64,000 bases of DNA, taken from assembly GCA_009869945.1 (NCBI GenBank), contig WIXG01000030.1, positions 62,001 to 126,000 on the forward strand, read 5' to 3'. The notes beneath the pieces were generated by a model. It ran no database searches and was not told the origin of the DNA. It saw nothing but the letters and a program-made list of their open reading frames with translations. Made by a program: the position numbers and the translations under genes. Source of the DNA: Mesaphorura yosii. Its lineage: Eukaryota; Arthropoda; Collembola; Poduromorpha; Tullbergiidae. Numbering within the stretch: position 1 is the stretch's first letter; the number at the start of each line of letters is the position of its first letter. Positions 15,601 to 30,200 of the stretch are shown here, one piece after another.

Positions 15601-18600
15601 AGTTTAATTCCTATTCAGCCAAGCTCAAGAACCATCACGCCTCCGTCGTAGCACCGCCACATGGCAGAGCAGCAGTCAACGATTTCCTTTTTATTTCCTC
15701 TCATGTGAAGGAATTTAATTGAAAACAAAAACAAACAGAACGCCAAGATGAAAGCGTGCAACTCCAATCAATTTTCTATCTCATCTTCTTGTTGAATGAA
15801 GGAATCGACTCGAGCGCGGGTCCGGCATTCATTTCTTACCAATGCTTTCTAAACTAGGACTCTTTCTTGTGCTGTTCTACTTTAGATCTTCTCTTTTCGG
15901 AGCAGGGCTTACCATTCATTCAATAAGAACTCATCTCGGATCGGTGGAATGCAGCACTGGAACGAGTATCTGGATACCAGTTTGGAGCACAGTCAAAATT
16001 GACCAAACTCATTCATTTAACCCACAATTCTTAGCAATTTACTTCCTTGTTTTTTAACCAGAGAGTGCAAGACCAGAGCCGGACAAGCGAAAGCAGTATA
16101 AACTAGAAATTGAAGGTGGACTCGGATCAAGACTTCATCCACGAAATACGTTGGTTTGCCGTTCCCAATCTCGATGCAGGAATTCACTTGATGCAACTTA
16201 ACCACTTTCCTATTTCTTGTCTTGTTTCAAGCGTTGTGGTGCCCCGAAAGACATACGCGAAATGTTCCAGCCGTTGTAGCAAAGAATTGAGTAAAGAAAG
16301 CGTGAAAAGAAAGTCGAGGAAGACGGAGACGGAGAAAATGTTTTTCTTTGTGGTCTATTTAACACGTAATATCATTGCGCTCTGTGCCATAATAGTAAAG
16401 AAATGAGTTAGTGGCAGCAGGCTTAGCAATAATATTATTATTGTATAGTCATCATCATTGCTGGTCATTCAGGCGGTCCTCAACCAACCTACCTTGCCAG
16501 TGCCATAATATTCTTATTATAATAGCCAGTAAACTCTTACTTTGCGGTTGTGAGCGGAGCATTTCAGTATGACGGAATCAACCTCAACCACTCAAACTCC
16601 GTGCCATGCGACGGATGGATGGTCAATGGAATTGGAATTGTAGTGCCACTTGCGAATTGTCGTTACTATTGCGGATCAATATAACGGACCATTACGATTA
16701 TGATACATTCTGGACCCTGCACACCGCCACCGCCTGCCTAGCCAAGCGGGTCCAGCACACCATTATTCCGGCGCCTTCAGCCACTGGGATCAGATTTTGC
16801 CGGTGCAGCCACTTTTCTATTGCTTGCTCAGTCTGCAAGCCGTGCCATAGTGCGGTACTAAGTTCTTTATAACGTATTGCATTTTCGTAACTCACTACTT
16901 TCACCAGCACTCAGCAGATGTGCGGCCACGGACCCATGAGCTAGATTGGCATGGGTTCGTGTATGCGTGTATCATGCTACTGGTGACATTCCAACATCCA
17001 CTACAAACCCATTTGCCCGTACCTTATCCTTGCTGAATTCAATGCGTCTCGACACGACGAAGTTTACATGATATGAAACACATTACTTCGCCCGACCTGC
17101 ACGTGTAACGGGTAGAATTATTATGATTCCTCGCAAAAATGCACAAATAACCGCTCTCTCCTGCAGTCGTTATTCATCCTACGCATAATCTTTCTTTCAA
17201 AGGCATGCACAGAAGCGTACTGCATGCAGGAGCGTCGAGTGCGCTGGCTTACGTTACGCAGGCTGCATTCGCATTTGTACGGATGAATGTTTTAAAAATA
17301 AGAATTTGCAGTATTATTCAACCCGATGATTTATTGCGACTAACGAATAGGCGAAGGAGAAATACGGAAGCAGAAATAACGTTATGAAAGAATCCAATTT
17401 CTCGTTTCTTTTTGAATACGATCCGTCTGCTTTTCTTCGTCTTGTGCCTTGGCATTGCCATCCCTTTCTGGAAATATTTGATGTGTGCTTTCCTATAAAT
17501 GTGCAATTTTCAATATATGAAGCTATTACGTTTCAACAAATTTCATATACTTATCCCTTCCGCGTACTCCTCCAGAGGTTGGCTTATCGCGTTGCAACCA
17601 GTCTTTTGTCAAAGTCTCTCCGTGATACGTTTCAAGTAATTGGAAAATGTACAAATGCGGAGCGAGAAAATGTCTTGCACATCGTAGAATTCCGGATAAA
17701 CATTTAAGGTTAACTCAAATTCAATTTTAATTGTCTTTAGATTTGATTCTTCCACCCACGTAATTGATATCGCTATGCAAATCCACTGATTCATTTCTAA
17801 ATGTCTCATAAACGTACAGTCGGTTCAATCGATTGGGATTACATTAATCGTATTTACGGCGTGTGTTGTCAACATACGTGCGCAATTTGCGCACATGGAC
17901 AGACTGGCGATGGGTGGAAAGGTTCAGTAACCTCATCATTCACCACAATAAATACTGCTTAAGTTTTGTTGCGTCGGACTTTTTGGGAGACCGGGAGGGA
18001 GCTTCACTCCGAACTTTCTGTTTTTCGCCCAGCACATGAACGTACAGCACACCACACCAGAAACTTAGCGGCAGGGCCGAGTTGCGGGTGTTAACCAAAG
18101 TTTATGTGTTGAAATAGTTCATGGGAACAAATGCCCCGTAAATGATGTGAAAGAGCAAGAAATATAGACAAAGTTTAAACTTGTATTTAGGTAATCCTGT
18201 CCTGAGACAAGTTGCTGTCTCTCTTTGCAGCTCGACAATAAACATTTCGTGCCAGCAGGACAGTCGTGCGTCTGTTGCCCACTACACCACGCGTTTTGCA
18301 TTACACTGTTGAGTATCCGTAGGTGCATTGGATACCTGTGATAGGGCGAAGTACACGCGTGGATATAAAAGTTGAGAGAGGAGAGGATTTTCTCTCGTGA
18401 GCCAAGGCCAGAGTCACGCTGAGCGGTTGAGATATGAAATGCGAATTAGCTGTATTAAATTACGTGGCTCGTTCCTACCTCGTAAACAAACGCAATTATT
18501 CTTTGAGGTGAAGGGTTGCAAGACTGCAAATAGATGTTAGCACAACGTTCATATTCAGTTCCCAGCATACAAATCCGGTCTCCACCAGCTGCTGCTGTCG

Positions 18601-21600
18601 CTGGCACAGGTCTGTTCTCTGGCAAGAGAAAAGGAAACGTACCCTCAGGGGTTAAACAAATACGCACGGACGGAGAAAACGAATGTGTCTCGCTGCTCAG
18701 ACCACGAAACCGCGGAAATAAAACCGTGTGCGCTTCGAGTAGGAAGAATGCACACACAAAGCGACGGCTGACTTAGGTTCATCAATCTCTGTATTTTCAG
18801 CCCAGAGTTGTACGAAGCATTTTCAGCTCAGACTCAAAAGACTCACACGCCGTCGCCTGACTCGAACATTTCATTTAGTGGGTTACCAACCCGCAAAAAA
18901 CAGAATGCTATAATGCAGTTAATGCCGATACAGCATGCATGCAGGGTCCGGAGCCCAAGCTGCTGCGATGCGAGTAGATAATTCATGTGAAAACACACTC
19001 TAACTCTTGTATGAGAAGATGAAGGAGAAAGTTTGCTAAACCAATTTTCAAGCGTCTTCCACACAGACGAGAGCCTTTCCGATTCACTCTCTTGTTTGAA
19101 CCACTTTCCAAAATTTTATTTCATCTCTCCCTTGCTGTCTGTTCACGTCAAACTGCTCCATGCGCCAGTTTCCAATTAATCCCTTACTAAACTAACTAAA
19201 GTAGTCAGTGCTGCTGTGTAGCTTGGATTAGTCAGCTTCAAAGTGATACAACAAGGTTGTTGGTGAGTGAAACTAATACACGCAATGCGGAGCGATGTTT
19301 GAGTAGATGGAGCAGTCTTTAGTGGAACCTAATTTTCTCCACCTTTCCTTTCAACAGCTAGTTTGGGTTCTTTCGTAATCGATTGGCATCTGTTCCTGAA
19401 ATCACTCTCCTCAGCTTGCAGCAGTTCAGTAGTGGAAGTGAGAAAAGGGAAAAATACGAGTGAAATGTTGGTTGACTTGCCTGCCATTCGTTCTCCAAAT
19501 TGGTTTTCCGGTACCAGAGTAGAGTCGGGCATGAAAAATCGGGACTCACACACTTCAATCATTCATAAACAGAAATTTGTTTCACCACAAAGAACAAATT
19601 CTCGAACTGCGAACACGCAAGTCGCGCTCAAAGTTCGTCTCACGCTGCACGCCAAACGCAGGAGGTCTTGTTATGTTTGTGCTCAAGAGTGAAGCAATAA
19701 ATAATTACACTTGCTTGACAATTCTGGAAAGAGGAAAGACAGTAAAATGTTTACTGTTTAATAATCTCTTTACAAATACTTTACAAGTGCACATGCTTTG
19801 TTCTAGGTTCAATCTCGCGCTCTCCATGTCGGAATGAAATCTATGATGGAGGAAGAGAAGGTAATAATTACCCGACTGCACATGGTCCAGGATTTATTTC
19901 CCTTTTAACAACCATGCACAAAGAACTACGAATGCGGATTCAGCTGCCGATGTTGTTCAGTATAAAATAGCAAAGTATAGATCCAATAATAAACAGCAAG
20001 ATCCACGACTCCATGAGAACGGCGACGACGACGAGTAGAGCACAAGCACAAATGGACTGGTGCTCTTTGAAAGAATTCTGGTATCAGGGGAATTAATTTA
20101 ATGAAGTAAAGGGCAAAGCAAATAAATCTCCAGTGAGATTTTAGAAATCCATTAGATGATGGCGAGGAGGAGCGTCGATTCCCTTTCTGCCTAGCCAAGT
20201 GCCCGATGCGGCCAACTTGTAAGTCCCCATCTGTATTTACTTTTATTCAGGCGAAGACTGTAATCAACACCAGAATAAGCTCTTAAATCCTTCAGCAAAT
20301 CAGTATCGGCTCACTTTCCTTTGATGTCTGCATTAACAATCGGTAGTTTGGGCCTAGGAGCACTATCGACTCATTCCATTGAAGCTCTTCATCACAGGAA
20401 ACATGCACGACAATTTGGCGATCTCTCCTTCCTGCCACAACCTTCGACGAAGCTAAACAGGGCTATTCGGTCGCAAGTATGATGATAGAGTGGATTCGAT
20501 TCATCGCCATCACAAACTATTTTTCTCATATTCCCATCCAATCTTTTCATAAATAATGCATTTCTAGAACAAATCGCTCAGCCCATATTTATTGTGCACC
20601 TCAACCCGGACGTGATTTATTCGCTTGTATGACATGCCTATGATTTATTGATGCCGTTACATCCACATCGGACCACATTCACATTCTTGGCGGATCTCCT
20701 CAAGCGAAGATCGTCGCTGCTGAACAATTGATATTAATTTACAGTCATCATAGCCCTCTTATCGCGATTCACGACGGGAAATCATTCGTGCTGGCGGTCC
20801 ACCCTCCCTCCCTTTTCCTTGACTCCGGTTGGAGATTGAATGAATTTATGAAACTGCTAATTTGGTGGTCGAGACACTGACGTAGTTGCGCTTCTTGGGT
20901 GACTTGAGTTAATCAAACGACGCTTACAGGTGACAGATTTTAAAACCTTTGAAGTTGTCGACTCGCACTTGTTCTTGTTAAACAAACACAAACCGTGAAA
21001 TGATGTCTTTGCTAGCATTGGCCAGCCCACAACCACGCCGAGCATAAATTACAATGAATTCCTAGGCTCTGTGGCAGAGTGCTCTGACTGTCTTCAGCCT
21101 CGGTCGCTTTCTCTTTTCAGCAGTAAATCTTGACACAAATAGTAATGAATTATTGGGAAGAAGAAGTAAGTCGAGAGACAGGAAAGTTTTTAATGAAACA
21201 TTAATATATTCAATCGGAAATCTTTGATTTGACTTTGAATAAATTATTCTCTGTTCAGTTCCAAATTCTTCCAGTCCGTCCATCAACATGAGTAGCGATG
21301 GTTCGATGGCGAATGTACCATTTTGGCCGTGTTTGCTGTGAGACTTTAGCCGAAATATGAAATGTACGTTAGGAGAGGGACTAACTGAAATTCTGTCACT
21401 GCTATCAATCAGTTCTCAGCGTAGTCCAGTCCAAGAGACCTAACATTTGATTGATACTCCTGTGCTGTACACTTTTGACAGTCTATTCATTCGCTTCATT
21501 CCTTCATCTTTCCCGTCGTAGATTGTGCACGGATGCTGCTCTACGTACGAGGTGACATCCTCCTCAGAAGTCGCAACCGTACCGATTTCTTTCTTGTACA

Positions 21601-24200
21601 GTTTGCTCGTATGCTTCCATTATGTAATTCTCATTAGTGCAACAAGAAAGAAGGATAAAGACGACATGAGTAAAGCACGGAGGAGAAAGAAGCAGGAAAA
21701 GGTTTGAAGATGAATTCACTTCATTCTCCGTTCTATTAATTCCGTGTGCGTGGTGAGCGGTAGTGCACTCGTTACCGGCAGAGCAGGATGGGGTTTAAGA
21801 GTTCAATGGTAAGTCAGAGGCAAACCAGCTCGTTTGTTGATTTCTCCTTACTTTCCATATTACGACGGCCGCATAGGTCTATAATTCCAATTCTTTATTG
21901 CACATCTAGTCCCAATTCATCATAAAATATTACGTCAAAGGAATACACAAGTACTACGAACGTGCTGTGCTTTGTACGGCATGATGAAGTCAAAGGAAAA
22001 GCGGATGGTCAGATCTAGACTGTTTTACGGAGGAATGGAAGAAAGCAGTCGGTATTAATAAGCGGAGAAGAATAGTTTCGAGAAATGGGATTTCACATCT
22101 CTTGTACAAAAGCACAAGATTCATGCTGCCATTCTCCGTAACTATCTGTATTAATAGTCTCAATACGACGGGTGTAGAGCGCCCAGTTGGTGCTCGAAGA
22201 AGGACTTCATTAGTAGTTCAGTTAATTCCCTGACCACACAAATCGTCGCGTGTTTGCGTGTTTCTAGGAATTTTACCTTCGGCTATTATCCACGAATAAT
22301 CGAAGCATCTTTCTTTAAAGTGAAATCTTTTCTTTACGACGTGATTTTAATCAAATGAAGAAGCATCGACTGTTCGCCTCAATTTTGTCGTGTCGCTCAT
22401 CACTTCAACTGAAACACAATTCAATTCATTCTTCGCTTCAACGATGTGAAAGCCTATGAAATGGTTTCTTCATGCCGCAATCTTCGGTGTGGAGGACATG
22501 CAACAAATCATACAAAGACTTTGAGTCGGGCAGGATTGATCGGGCGTAGGTTCTTGGTCTGTAATGATACGCGGATGACAGAATGACAGGAGCAGGAGCC
22601 GGAAAAGAAGAAAATGTACCGCACAACAGGATGTGTTCGCGGAAATATCAGCCACTGCCTCGAACAGCACAATGGAAGACGACCACCGAGGAGCTTGTGC
22701 GATTTGTAAGAATGGGATTATTACCGACTGGTTTTGTGTTATTATTGCAAGAAGACTCACACGGAGACACGATACGACAAGACGCGCGGCTCAGCCGAGC
22801 CAAGGTATGAGTCGCAGAGAAAGGAAAAGATCATCTGAGGATGAACTGCGTGCGCCTTTTACCATGTCATGTTGGATTGTCAACTTTATGATAACATCCA
22901 TCTCTCCATCTGTCTATCGGAGGAAAATCCATCTTTGTTTGGTCGGACGGATTTTCGTTGCAAATCTTGCACTGTGTACTGCCCCACCTTGTTATTTCTC
23001 GCTATTGGTTTGAAATTGAGAGCAGTTTAAAATCACTTCAAGCATTTACTCCCGTGGCGTTCGTTCTCTCTGTCAGTAGTCGGCGGTTCACATTGCATCG
23101 CTAGACCAAGACAGGGTAAGGCGATTGTCGGAATAAGAATCGAAATCCGTGTTGTCAAGAGCAGGGTATTAAGAGTGTACAAGTGTAAGCATGCATTCTC
23201 GCCTAGCTGAGGCCGCGCAGCATACCTTGCTTAGGCGAATTCGAGAGGATCAGAGCCGAAATCGGATGTGTTCTCTGGTGAATATATATTAGCCTCCTGT
23301 GCCGACTGTGTACCTTGCCCGTGTCAGACGCGCAGAGAATAAGATAAATTCAACAACAATAGTAGTAACTTTATGCCCTGCAGCATTACAATGCATTCAT
23401 GCTTAAAGGATAATGGATACTACATGCCAGACAATGCGTGTAAAGAGGATTTATGAATATAAATTTGACTTCTCGCTTTCTCTCGCTTCAGCTCCTCCGT
23501 AGCTTAGCCTCTGATCGCGCTCCGTGTTTTGAGCACAATGAAGAGGAGAGTGGCTGCTCAATAATTTCACCTTCGGCTCGAATCATACGAGGTACGGCCG
23601 GAGTAGCAGACATAAAGAGAAAGAGATGAGTGTTTTGAAAATGGCCCTTTGAAGCGATGCATTGTTGTGAAGTTGAAGTTGTCACCCTTTTATTGCGACC
23701 AATTACCAGCTTGCCATGACGCGAGTGCGATAATGGGAACATGAACATGAAAATTAGAGCGAGGAGCGAATGAAATTTGTATGCGCTCTTACCTTCTGAT
23801 GAGGCGATGGTGGAAGTGAAAGCAGGTCAAGAAAGCCAGAATCACCGACCGTGGTAAGAGAATATAATCTATGGCTTTCTGGCTCAGTGTTCAGCAGCCC
23901 GTTGGCGTACTGGTCCAGCCACAGTCGCACGACACAATGAGCAGGATACAACGACAAAGAATCAGAAATTATTGAACAAAGAGGAGAAATATATTATATT
24001 TATGTACAAGTGGCGAACTCGATGAAAGAAATCACACACGGCCACTTTCCCCCATTCTTTCGAAAATTTTTCCACTTTCGTCTCCCTTGTTTTTGTTTTT
24101 GCTCTGGTTTTCTCCTTTTGGCATTTTTGTTCGTGTATTGGCGTCGCGCTGAACGAGCCAATGTTCAAGTGTATTAGGAGAAATAAATGTAAGTAAGTGC
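12601..24200. other. gene-poor stretch, part 2
   Basis: No gene is supported. The longest open readings, 22633-23013 plus (126 codons) and 13296-13670 minus (124 codons), have no recognisable domain and are of chance length. A purine-rich tract lies at about 14325-14425. The one structured item seen is the inverted-repeat remnant at 20753-20795. A stretch near 21748-21815 faintly recalls a tRNA but does not fold as one. Confidence 0.6.
20753..20795. repeat. partial copy of MITE-like terminal repeat
   Basis: The 15 bases at 20753-20767 (gccctcttatcgcga) match 51258-51272, the inner part of the left terminal repeat of the element in the nucleoredoxin intron, at 14 of 15 positions. The following bases also match the outside of that element's right end in order: tcgcgat, then cggga, then attcgtgct. 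This looks like a decayed or internally deleted copy of the same family. Short length keeps confidence moderate. Confidence 0.5.
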
Positions 24201-27200
24201 TGTAAGTACCGCGAAGAGAAAAGAAAGTTTTTAGAGTCAATTTCTTGACAGGAAATTCAAGTATCGTTTGGGATGACTCCTTCGGGTGCTTTTAAGAATC
24301 AACCTATACACACCACTCTTCTCGTCTGCTCCGCTTTACTACTCCATTTTAGTCTGTCAATGGGAGCGCGGAATGACTTTTGTCTGTGTCTACGTATGAA
24401 TGTAAATACGCAAATGCTCGTGTACACTAAACAAGTGGCACAGAGGGCAGAGAACGAACGGTCGCACCATTCACAAACTCAAAACTTTCGCCGAATTTCT
24501 TCACGCTGTCCTGAATGCCCGGCTCCCAAAAGAAACACTAAGCAAGAAATTTCTTGAGCTCGTTCTCCGCTTCTCATGAATCACTTTCTCTACACGGCCT
24601 CATTATTCGCTCCCGCTCTCGCTGTTGCCATTACGTTTATGATTAGTGCCGCACAACATTCTCACCCTTCCCCGTTTAGTACACCGGCCACGGAATTCAG
24701 GCAAATTCTCAGCGTTCACGGTGACGCTGCCGAGACGAGGTGTAGAAAATTTAGTGTAGAATCGAGTCTTGAGTGGTGAACTGCGGCTGGCAGGAAGTGC
24801 GTGATTTTTACAACTTTTCCCTGGCAGTGTCTCTCATTCAATAATGAATGTAATTCGCCACTGTGAGCTCGTATGTCATCTACTGATGAGCGTCAAGGAA
24901 AATCAGAGCGCTGCTCTCAGGTAGAAATCAGCAGTGCTTGAGTCAGGGTAATTTAAGTCTTTCCTCCTCGACTGTGTCCTCTTAATGATTGCAGAAAAAG
25001 AAAACTTTTCCTGCAAGAATCTTCAGATTGTACAAAAATTATTTCTAGGGACACGAATTGTTCTGAAAGTTTCCTTAACTTCGTTGTACGTTTGGAAATG
25101 CATCCGCATTTTTGTGCTGGGCTCTGCAGATAGTACGCTTTGAATCGGCACAGGAGTCGGCAGAGAAAGCCGTCACAGTTACGATATTCACAGTTGGTGG
25201 AAGGAGAGTCTCGTTTATGATATTCGCATAACCATCAAGTCGTTTTCCTTTTCGGCTGTTGACTGCTCGCAGTTTTTAGATTTAATGAGGTGGATGAGCG
25301 CTAGTCTTCAGACGTCGTCGCACTGATTTCTCCTCTCCAGTCAAATGTTTAGCACGATATTTTTACAATCCACCTCACAATCAACTTCTCCCTCTTTTTA
25401 TTTTAAGAGCACAAGCGATGATAATAACTCAGGGAAGTAAGCTGTAAAGAAGCCAGGAGGAAAGTCGTCTCTTTTGAGTACTGTTTCCAAATGGAATCTG
25501 AAGCCTGAATGCTACGCTATGACAGCACGCTCTTCTTATCTCTGCAGTTCGGCTCGGTTTAACAGTTGTAGACAAGGCCGTCAGCGAATTCAAGTTTTCG
25601 CATTGTCACTCAACTGCACCTGGTGCATGCATTCTCCGCAGATTCTCAGATTCAAACCCAAACCAAGTGCACACGACTCGATGAAGAAATGATGCTGATG
25701 AAAAATCTTCCGTAAACTGAATTTCACATTTCCCAAAGTCGCACTTCGCATCCGACAGCAAATGCAACAAAATCCATTTTTTACTGCTTCGTTACAGTGT
25801 CTCAAATGCAGCTTTTTTTCGTACTGCCGTGAGAGTACTGACTGGAGGGTTGAGAATACGAGAAAGTTTATTTCAGTTTCACTTAAAATTCCTGTGCACG
25901 TGGGTTTGAAGAATCGTGGGTTGAGTTTTCGTTTCACTAATTTCACGCTGCAAAGCTTACATTTAACGAGAATCGTTTTGTTTTGAAATTGTCAATTTGT
26001 GTAAACAATCGAGGTCGTTGGTTGATGGATTCAGAGGAGAGCCGGTATCGAAACAGTCTTGAAATTAAATGTTAATTTGAAACTTCATAAATATGAACTC
26101 AACTTGCCTCATTCAGTTTTTCTGATTGCACCAAAATGTGTTGATCTTTCAACACTCGCTACGGCTCGTCTTCCGTTGATGAGCATGAGCGTTTTACTCG
26201 CACGCACTGCAAGTGAAACTCCGGTGGTTGTTGGAAGAGAGGAGAGCAGAGTCGGACTGAAAGATAAAACTGTGAGTCTGTGAGAAACCCTGCTCGCCTG
26301 ATGCAGTATAAATGAGATTTAGGTTCACTGCTCTACTCCAAGGAGCAGAAGAAGAAGGGTTCAAGCGCTGCTGTGCTACACAGCACCGCTTTCCAGTTCT
26401 GTGATATAAAGAATTCTGTGCAGGCACGGGAGGAGAAAGTTTGTTTTTTACTTGTCGTGCCGTTCTCGAGTTCGAGAATAAGCGAAAGACAGTCTCGCCA
26501 AACGGGCAGGCAAACAGCAAGTCTTTACACCCGAAAGCGGTACTTTCTCTCTCAGAAGGCTCTCTCTTCGGCACCAGCACCAACGACTCGCTCACAAAAG
26601 TACGGTTTTCTACTCAGCAAATTCTTATTCCTCGAGCACATCCGCAACAAAACCCAGTTTTGCATCGGGAGCTAAGATCAGCACCAGAGTCATGTTCTGG
26701 GCTTGTTAACGTGCACGTCTCCCGCGTATTCGTCTTAGTTTTGCATCGAAACTATTACGAGCATTTGTGACATGCACGCTGGATCTAAAATCTGATATTA
26801 ATACATTTCTTCACCGTGGGGCCTGCATATTTACTTATCGCATTTTTAAATATGTGAAATTCTAGCAAGAAGTTGTCATAATTTAACTGGAGGGTGTCCT
26901 CTTAAAACTTCGACTGAAACTTTTTTCTTTCTGGCGAGCATTTATTTCGTTTTATTAAAATGTGCGCTCAGCCGTGCACATTTTAAGCGACTCATTTTTT
27001 ATTTCATTTTGTGTGCCCGCTGACCGACTAAATAGTTTTGCCTTGCAGCCTGTTTCAACCAGCCAGCGTCCAACAAAATACGATTCATTTTCAGCGCCCG
27101 CAGACCCCGAAATCAAAACTCATTTAAATTGAATCTGACCTAAATTTGACAGCGGCGAAATGTTTGGTATTAAACCCCGCAAGTCATTTACCATTTTAAT

Positions 27201-30200
27201 AATGCAGTTGTCACATCCCGTCTTTCATCGCATGCAAATTGCGCAACAAAATAAACAGTTATTAACCTCAGCTTCAAAACTTCTTGACAACATGGCACAA
27301 TATCTGTGTCCCACAAATCTGAACTGAAAACACACTTTGAGCTACGTGCCTATGAGTTAAGTAATTTGTTGTGTTCGGCGCGGCTGACGGAAGTTTTTGT
27401 TTACCATCCTTGCTAACCATTGACTCCTCCAGTGATTTAGCCCGACTTTTCCAGCCATGTAGCTGGGAGCTGGGTTTGGAATCAGGAATCTTGCAAGCGT
27501 TTGACGACCGGCCACCTTCTCCACGGCCCTACATCACGTTTAAAAATCTCTTAAATAGTCCCTGCATGGGTACGTCTCTTGTTCCATATCACTGCTCTCC
27601 TCCGTAACTCGTACGCAACGGTTCCGCGAAAGCGGTGGTTGCAGTTTCCAGAAACAAAGGAAGCCAACTTTGATAATATATTACCCAGTACTAAGAACTA
27701 TGAAAGAAAAAGAAAAAACTGGCCGAATTTTGAATGTCTTCTTCAAAGCAACACCTTCGCTAAACAGGCATTAATATGAGTCTCAACTTCTTCTAAGCCA
27801 AGGAAAGTTTCCTTAATTTTTAACACGCAAAAGCATGAGACTGTGGTGCGTATGCAGTTCTTCCAAGATTTGCATGCGAGGGCATAAAAGTCAAAGGAAT
27901 TTACACTTCATTATAGTCTTTGCCTTGTTGCTTGTGGGGTCGAGTTGCACAAAACGAAACGACAAAAGTGTTTTTATCATTTTAACGAGAAAGGAGAACA
28001 AAGCAAAATTTGAGATTGAAAGTGAGTGAAATGATACGTGCACGCTGAGCGTGCAAAGAGATAGCCTTTAAGAAGGAACAAGATAAGAAGATGGAAAAGT
28101 GAAAGCATAACTTAAAAGAAGAGCTTAGTTCAATTGCTTAAATAAAAAGCGAATTCTTCCCTTTATGTTTATATTCATTGTTAACGTTATATTTTACATT
28201 GAAACAGCAATGCTTACTCTCTCGCGGCGGTCTCGCACTTGAATCGCCCTGTCGTCTGTGTTTTCTTCGCTGTAAATTGTGAAGGGCATAAAACACGGAA
28301 ACCGAGAAGAGAAATGGATAAAATCAATCCAACAACCAAGAAACCGTCATCCATTCGATTTTCAATATCCATGCAGCTGGCTATTTTGTTGGCTTTTGTT
28401 CTATTGAAAGAAAAGGGCTACTGCTTAAATGGATTTCAAAAATACAGTCCATTACGACAGTGTCTAATGCCTGGTCGCGCAACACAGCATTACGTCTACT
28501 CTATTCACACACTAACGCACTGTATCAGGTCGGGGATGGAAGTAAGCAATGGATTTTATTTTATATAGTCGTCAATGGCAATGGTGTCGGCTCTCGAAAT
28601 GGCATGTGTATGTTTAAATACAATCTGAATGCGTCATTTGATTTTTATTTCACCATTTAGATACTTCTCTTATAATAACCTGCAAGGCGAGGCAAGGACT
28701 TCCACTCCACGGCCAAGTACATTCACTTCGAGCCTCCATTCACCATCTCCCTCTTCGTCAGGCCTGCACTACTGGATTCCTTTTATTGTCGACGAAGAGT
28801 TAAGCATGAAATAATCGTTGTATTTCTACACTACGGCGATGCTCCCTCATTGCTCTTAATATAATCTTTGCACTTATCCCATTTTCTTCATTTTCTCTCC
28901 AGTATTTCTCTCCTGATAACAATTGCTATCTTCACGTTTGCTTTCTCTCCAAGATTCTTCCGAAGCAATTCTCCTTGCAGGAGTTGTCTTACATTGTCTG
29001 ATTCTGATTATTTATACTCAATGCTAACTTGTCTAATCTTAATACGCGCCCTGAAATCGGGGTTCCTTATTACTCTTGCACAATAGACTCTGGACACGTT
29101 ATTATCGAAGCGTTTTGAATACATGAAAGGAAAGGTTAACAGAGAATGACATAAAGAAGCTATTAAAATGAAGATTTAATCTCACTACGTTAAATATTCA
29201 TAACCACGCGCTCCATTCCGATGATGAAACCTGCTAAATTTACTAAATTTGATTCAATAGAAGGATAAGAATGTGCTTTCGAGGCCAAGTCTTCCAATGT
29301 ACCTTGATAGATATAAGCTTGTGATTAATGAATTACTGACGTTACTTATGTACTCCCACGCGACAGGCGGCAGAAGCAAGCTCAATTAATGCTGCTTGTA
29401 ACTAAGAAGTGGAGCGCAAAGTAAAATACAAGACCACAACATTTCACTTTGAATGTCTGGTGCAATTCTCTTTGAAAAACAGGAGCATATGAGATGGAGA
29501 GGCAATGGCAATGATTGCATGGCTGTAGATGTTCACGGAGAGACACGTTTCTGTCTGATTTTGTCAACAGTCAACATAGATTTATGGAGCAAACCTCTAC
29601 TTCCTCCACTATCCGTGCTTGTCTTGATCTATTTACATTGTCTTTCCTGTCGCTCTTAGTTTCGTCGGCTCTGGCTTACTTTTAGAATTCAGCTTCTGTT
29701 AAGTTGAAAGTTACTGCGCTTGATTCAGTCTTCAGCTTTGAGCAACAATCAGCTTGCAGTGCTGTCACTGGAGCAGAGACTCTACGCGGGACGGGACGCA
29801 TCTCATTATGAACAAAAGTGACTCGAGTTGGAATTTTGCAACATCACATAACTTTATACAGCCGCATGTGGTCTTAAAATTCAGACAACAATGCCCCATA
29901 CTTTGATACTCTGGGCTGGGCTGAAACTTTAGTTTTCTTGGGAGTGTGAGTATTGCGCAATTTCGTTGAAGTTATACTTTTGATCCATACAAATGGGTGC
30001 TCATTTTGAACCATTCTGGTGCACGAACCATGGCATGGCGTGGAATGAGGCAAAAGTAGGAAGTCACCAGTGCAGTCAAGCCGAGCTCACCAGTGTAGTT
30101 CACAGTACCTTGTGGTCGACTTCAGATAAACAAAGAAGCAAAGTATGATCATAATTTTAGTTGCTGTTTCGGTCGGTCGCCGCCTTATTATGATATACAA

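Noticed and set aside
21748-21815. tRNA-like sequence (gagcggtagtgcactcg followed by gagttcaatgg)
   Set aside because: The ends do not pair as an acceptor stem and the TpsiC arm does not fold; at most a degenerate SINE head.
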